DNA of 8,448 nucleotides from an uncultured Neisseria sp. (GTDB lineage: Bacteria; Pseudomonadota; Gammaproteobacteria; Burkholderiales; Neisseriaceae). The notes under the pieces are model-generated. The model was not told where the DNA came from. It made no database searches and was given only the letters and a program-made list of their open reading frames with translations. A program made the position numbers and the translations under genes. Location of the stretch: contig CAKMQH010000216.1 in the NCBI GenBank assembly GCA_927911515.1, positions 1-8,448 of the forward strand. Reading direction: 5' to 3'. Positions 6,155-8,448 of this stretch are shown one piece after another. Position 1 is the stretch's first letter. Each line of letters starts with the position of its first letter.

Positions 6155-8446
6155 TTAACTCGGTTTCTTTAGTGGGTGTAGCCGGCGTGTATCTCCACCA
6201 TTTTTCCAATAACTTCCAGTATCTTTATTTGGCCATCCATAATCCGGACAAATTAAAGCATCACATAATTGCTCAACTAATTTTGCAAATCTTAATCCAT
6301 CTTGGGGATAAAGATTAAACGAAAGTTCATTGAAATGTGCGCCAATAACATTTCGTGTTTGAGCAATTTGTTGTATCTCTTTTAAAATTTCACCAATTTG
6401 AATTTCTTCATTATTTTGTTCGCTTATTTTTTCAACCTTCAGCTCTCTTAGTAATTTACCATTTACAGCTCCCAATAAATCGCTTAGTACATAAGTATTT
6501 CCTACTTTTCTTGGAACTGCACAAGCATATTTTATAGTCAGGAAATCCAGCAAAGCCTCTAAAATAACACCTGCTTTCCCAGTAATAGATTGTATGTCTG
6601 GATCAGAATCAGCGAGTAAATTTTTTAGCCGAACAATCTCTGTAATTGATCCAGTTAAAGCCATTCCACTATCCAACGACCAGTGTTTTAACTCTACAAA
6701 TTGGCAACCTTGTTCAGGCTTTAAAATACCCCAGCGAAATTTCTCTCGCCAAGGTCGATAGTGTGTTGTAACGATAGTATGTTGGAATTTCTGGATTACA
6801 TCGTAAATCATGCCGATAACACGCTCTACATGGGGTTCGTCCACACTACCCAATACATCATCTAAAACCAATATTTTTTGTTCTGGATTTTCACGTTCAG
6901 CTAAGGCTAAAAATACACAAAGTCCCAAAGTATCCAAATGAGAATCACTAAAATATGCTTGCGGAGGGGTATCTTGTTTTCCGCCGAATTCCATTGAAAT
7001 ATCTAAAGAACCTCTTTTGGCTGCATCTAATGCCAGGGCAATTTTATCTAAGCCTTCATTAGGATGAATTAACTCATAAAGTTCGCCGACTCTTATTGAG
7101 ATTGCCTCAAGAATATTGTCCGTATATTCCTTACGCTTACTCTCAATAATATCTAGTACTCTTTTCAATTTAGGTAATGTTATAGATAACTCGTTAACAA
7201 TATTTTCATTATTTGCAAGATCATTTAATGAACGTCGTAATGTCTCTATAAAGTTCTTACTATCTATGCATCTATCTGCTTCTTTTCTCCAAGATTCTTT
7301 CTTATTGTTTACCGTAGTCCATTCTAACCATTGCGTTGGATCTTCGGGTACTGGAAAAAATGGAAGATCTAGGTCTTGAATCTCAGATGTATTCAAACAG
7401 TAATTTTCTAATTTTTTAAAATCATCTCTTGTATCTTTTAAAAAATCCTCTAACTGTTGTTTCTTACTTTTTAGGGAAATTTCACTTCTCGAAACGGTTT
7501 GTTTTGCGGTATTCAATTTCCCAACCAGTTCATTTTCTTCAATCTGCTTATTTACATTCTCAACTAAATTACTTATATTCTCGGAACTTCCACAAAGTGG
7601 ACATTTTTCCAAGGTATCATGTTTATGAAAATATTTTTGTGCAGCTTGAAGAATATCTATGATTTCTAAATAATTATTGGAAGCCGCTTCGCTTAGCTTG
7701 GTTAGTGTAACCTGATCGTTTGCTAGTTTGGTTTCAGCATTCTCTACTTCATTACAGACTTGCAGGTACTTTTCGTATCCTCCTTCAATTTTGTTCCAAT
7801 AAGAAATTAAGGTATCAATATTATTTTTCTTTTTTTCAAGATGAGCTACGTCTTTTTTTTACTTCATCTTTTGCCCACAAAATAACATCATATACTGGAC
7901 AATTTACTTGTTTCCAAAAATGTTCGATAGTATTTCTATTTTCATTTACACGTGTTATTGCAGTATCAAAATCTAGCTTCTTATTATTGATTAGTTTTCG
8001 CAATGTATTTTCTGATGCTTCAATTCCAGATACATCAATAAATTGACGAATTTCCTTATAGCGTTCTGCTGGTTGTGCAGCTATTAATCTTAATATCTCA
8101 CTGCGGCGCAATACTGATACCTGTGGTCTTAATACTTCAAAATCAACAGATACATTTTTCTTGTCTAAAGATAATATGCAGGTACCACTTGAAGTTTCTA
8201 ATGAAACTTTGACATCTGAATGAGATTTCCCAACAGACGGCCAATATGTTTTTGTAGAAGATCCAACGCCCCTATTTTCCAAAGAACCAATTTTGCTATT
8301 CCCTAGTAAATCAAAAGCATCTGAAATTGTGGATTTCCCCGTACCATTTTCTCCATAAATGATCGTCAGTTTTTTGCCTTTTTCAAAATTCAGAACAAAA
8401 GGCTGTTACAGGAACCTCTAAGATTTTCAATAGATAAACTTTTTAA
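6155..8446 (-). CDS. SMC/RloC-like ABC ATPase with zinc hook and putative C-terminal HEPN RNase, frameshifts
   Basis: Rebuilt across frameshifts, ~763 residues. It starts near the right edge (LKSLSIENLRG; the start codon is probably a few bases outside). Walker A GENGTGKST lies at 8328-8354, then a long coiled-coil-like stretch split by the zinc-hook motif CPLC (7592-7603, residue ~280). A second coiled-coil half leads to the ABC signature region SDSHLDTLGLC, Walker B ILVLDDVLGSVD and switch histidine TTHYRPW. The final ~180 residues contain RNVIGAH (6335-6355), the RX4-6H form of HEPN RNases. This order and size match RloC, a restriction-linked, DNA-damage-responsive anticodon nuclease; the family call is my inference. 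Frame breaks: plus-strand T8 at 7853-7860 (seven restores KDVAHLEKKK), and within 8397-8412, where two single-base corrections give LRGSVTAFVLNFEKG. It is AT-rich and probably co-transcribed with mod. Another overcoming-lysogenization-type (OLD)-like or generic AAA_23-type ATPase is possible. Confidence 0.75.
7853..7860 (-). repeat. A8 homopolymer in the ATPase gene at a frame break
   Basis: Eight A in the coding strand (GTA then A7 then GAC). With eight, the upstream frame ends at a TGA shortly after KKRRSSS. With seven, it joins the downstream frame and completes the protein. It could be a sequence over-call, a slippage-prone tract for on/off switching, or a site where polymerase slippage supplies some full-length product. 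Confidence 0.6.
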
Positions 8447-8448
8447 TG

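Noticed and set aside
6150..6209. Upstream ATG at 6209 as the mod start
   Set aside because: It would add 20 residues overlapping the end of the ATPase gene; the ATG at 6149 gives a typical Mod N-terminus and a short operon gap.

Overview
The window most likely comes from a Neisseria species of the mucosa/oralis/subflava kind. It carries six DNA uptake sequences: two of the 12-mer ATGCCGTCTGAA (AT-DUS), two of AGGTCGTCTGAA (the dialect typical of N. mucosa and relatives), and two near-matches that share the GTCGTCTGAA core. All recognisable genes lie on the minus strand, so the locus is transcribed from the right end to the left. It reads as a defence island.

In transcription order there are two modules. 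(1) At 8446-6155 is an SMC/RloC-like ABC ATPase with a CPLC zinc-hook motif and a C-terminal RNxxxxH motif of HEPN RNase type. It is followed after only 5 bp by mod (6149-4413), a beta-class N6-adenine methyltransferase of a type III restriction-modification system. Next come a truncated DUF1016/YhcG-like fragment (4402-4045), a 199-bp gap with a 27-nt hairpin, and res (3845-1144), the type III helicase/endonuclease subunit. (2) A 115-bp junction (1029-1143) holds one solitary type I-C CRISPR repeat (1093-1122) and a strong hairpin with a C(UUCG)G loop (1046-1065). It leads into cas5c (1028-348) and cas8c (351 to the left edge, partial). The usual type I-C order starts with cas3 just before cas5c. 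Here that place is taken by the restriction module.

The reading frames need care. Five of the six genes are broken by single-base frameshifts, every clear one at a homopolymer that is one base too long: about a dozen +1 events and no clear -1 event. Removing one base per tract restores well-conserved full-length proteins. Over-called homopolymers in the source sequence are the simplest explanation. Slippage at the two 8-base tracts is a less likely but testable alternative. Coordinates below describe the whole gene across its frameshifts.

Functionally, Mod marks host sites, Mod plus Res cleaves unmodified DNA, and the RloC-like ATPase may add an RNA-targeting, suicidal back-up. Cas5c and Cas8c are subunits of the I-C Cascade. 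The ATPase gene and the central target-recognition part of mod are visibly richer in A+T than the cas genes and the rest of mod/res, suggesting separate acquisition and exchange of specificity.
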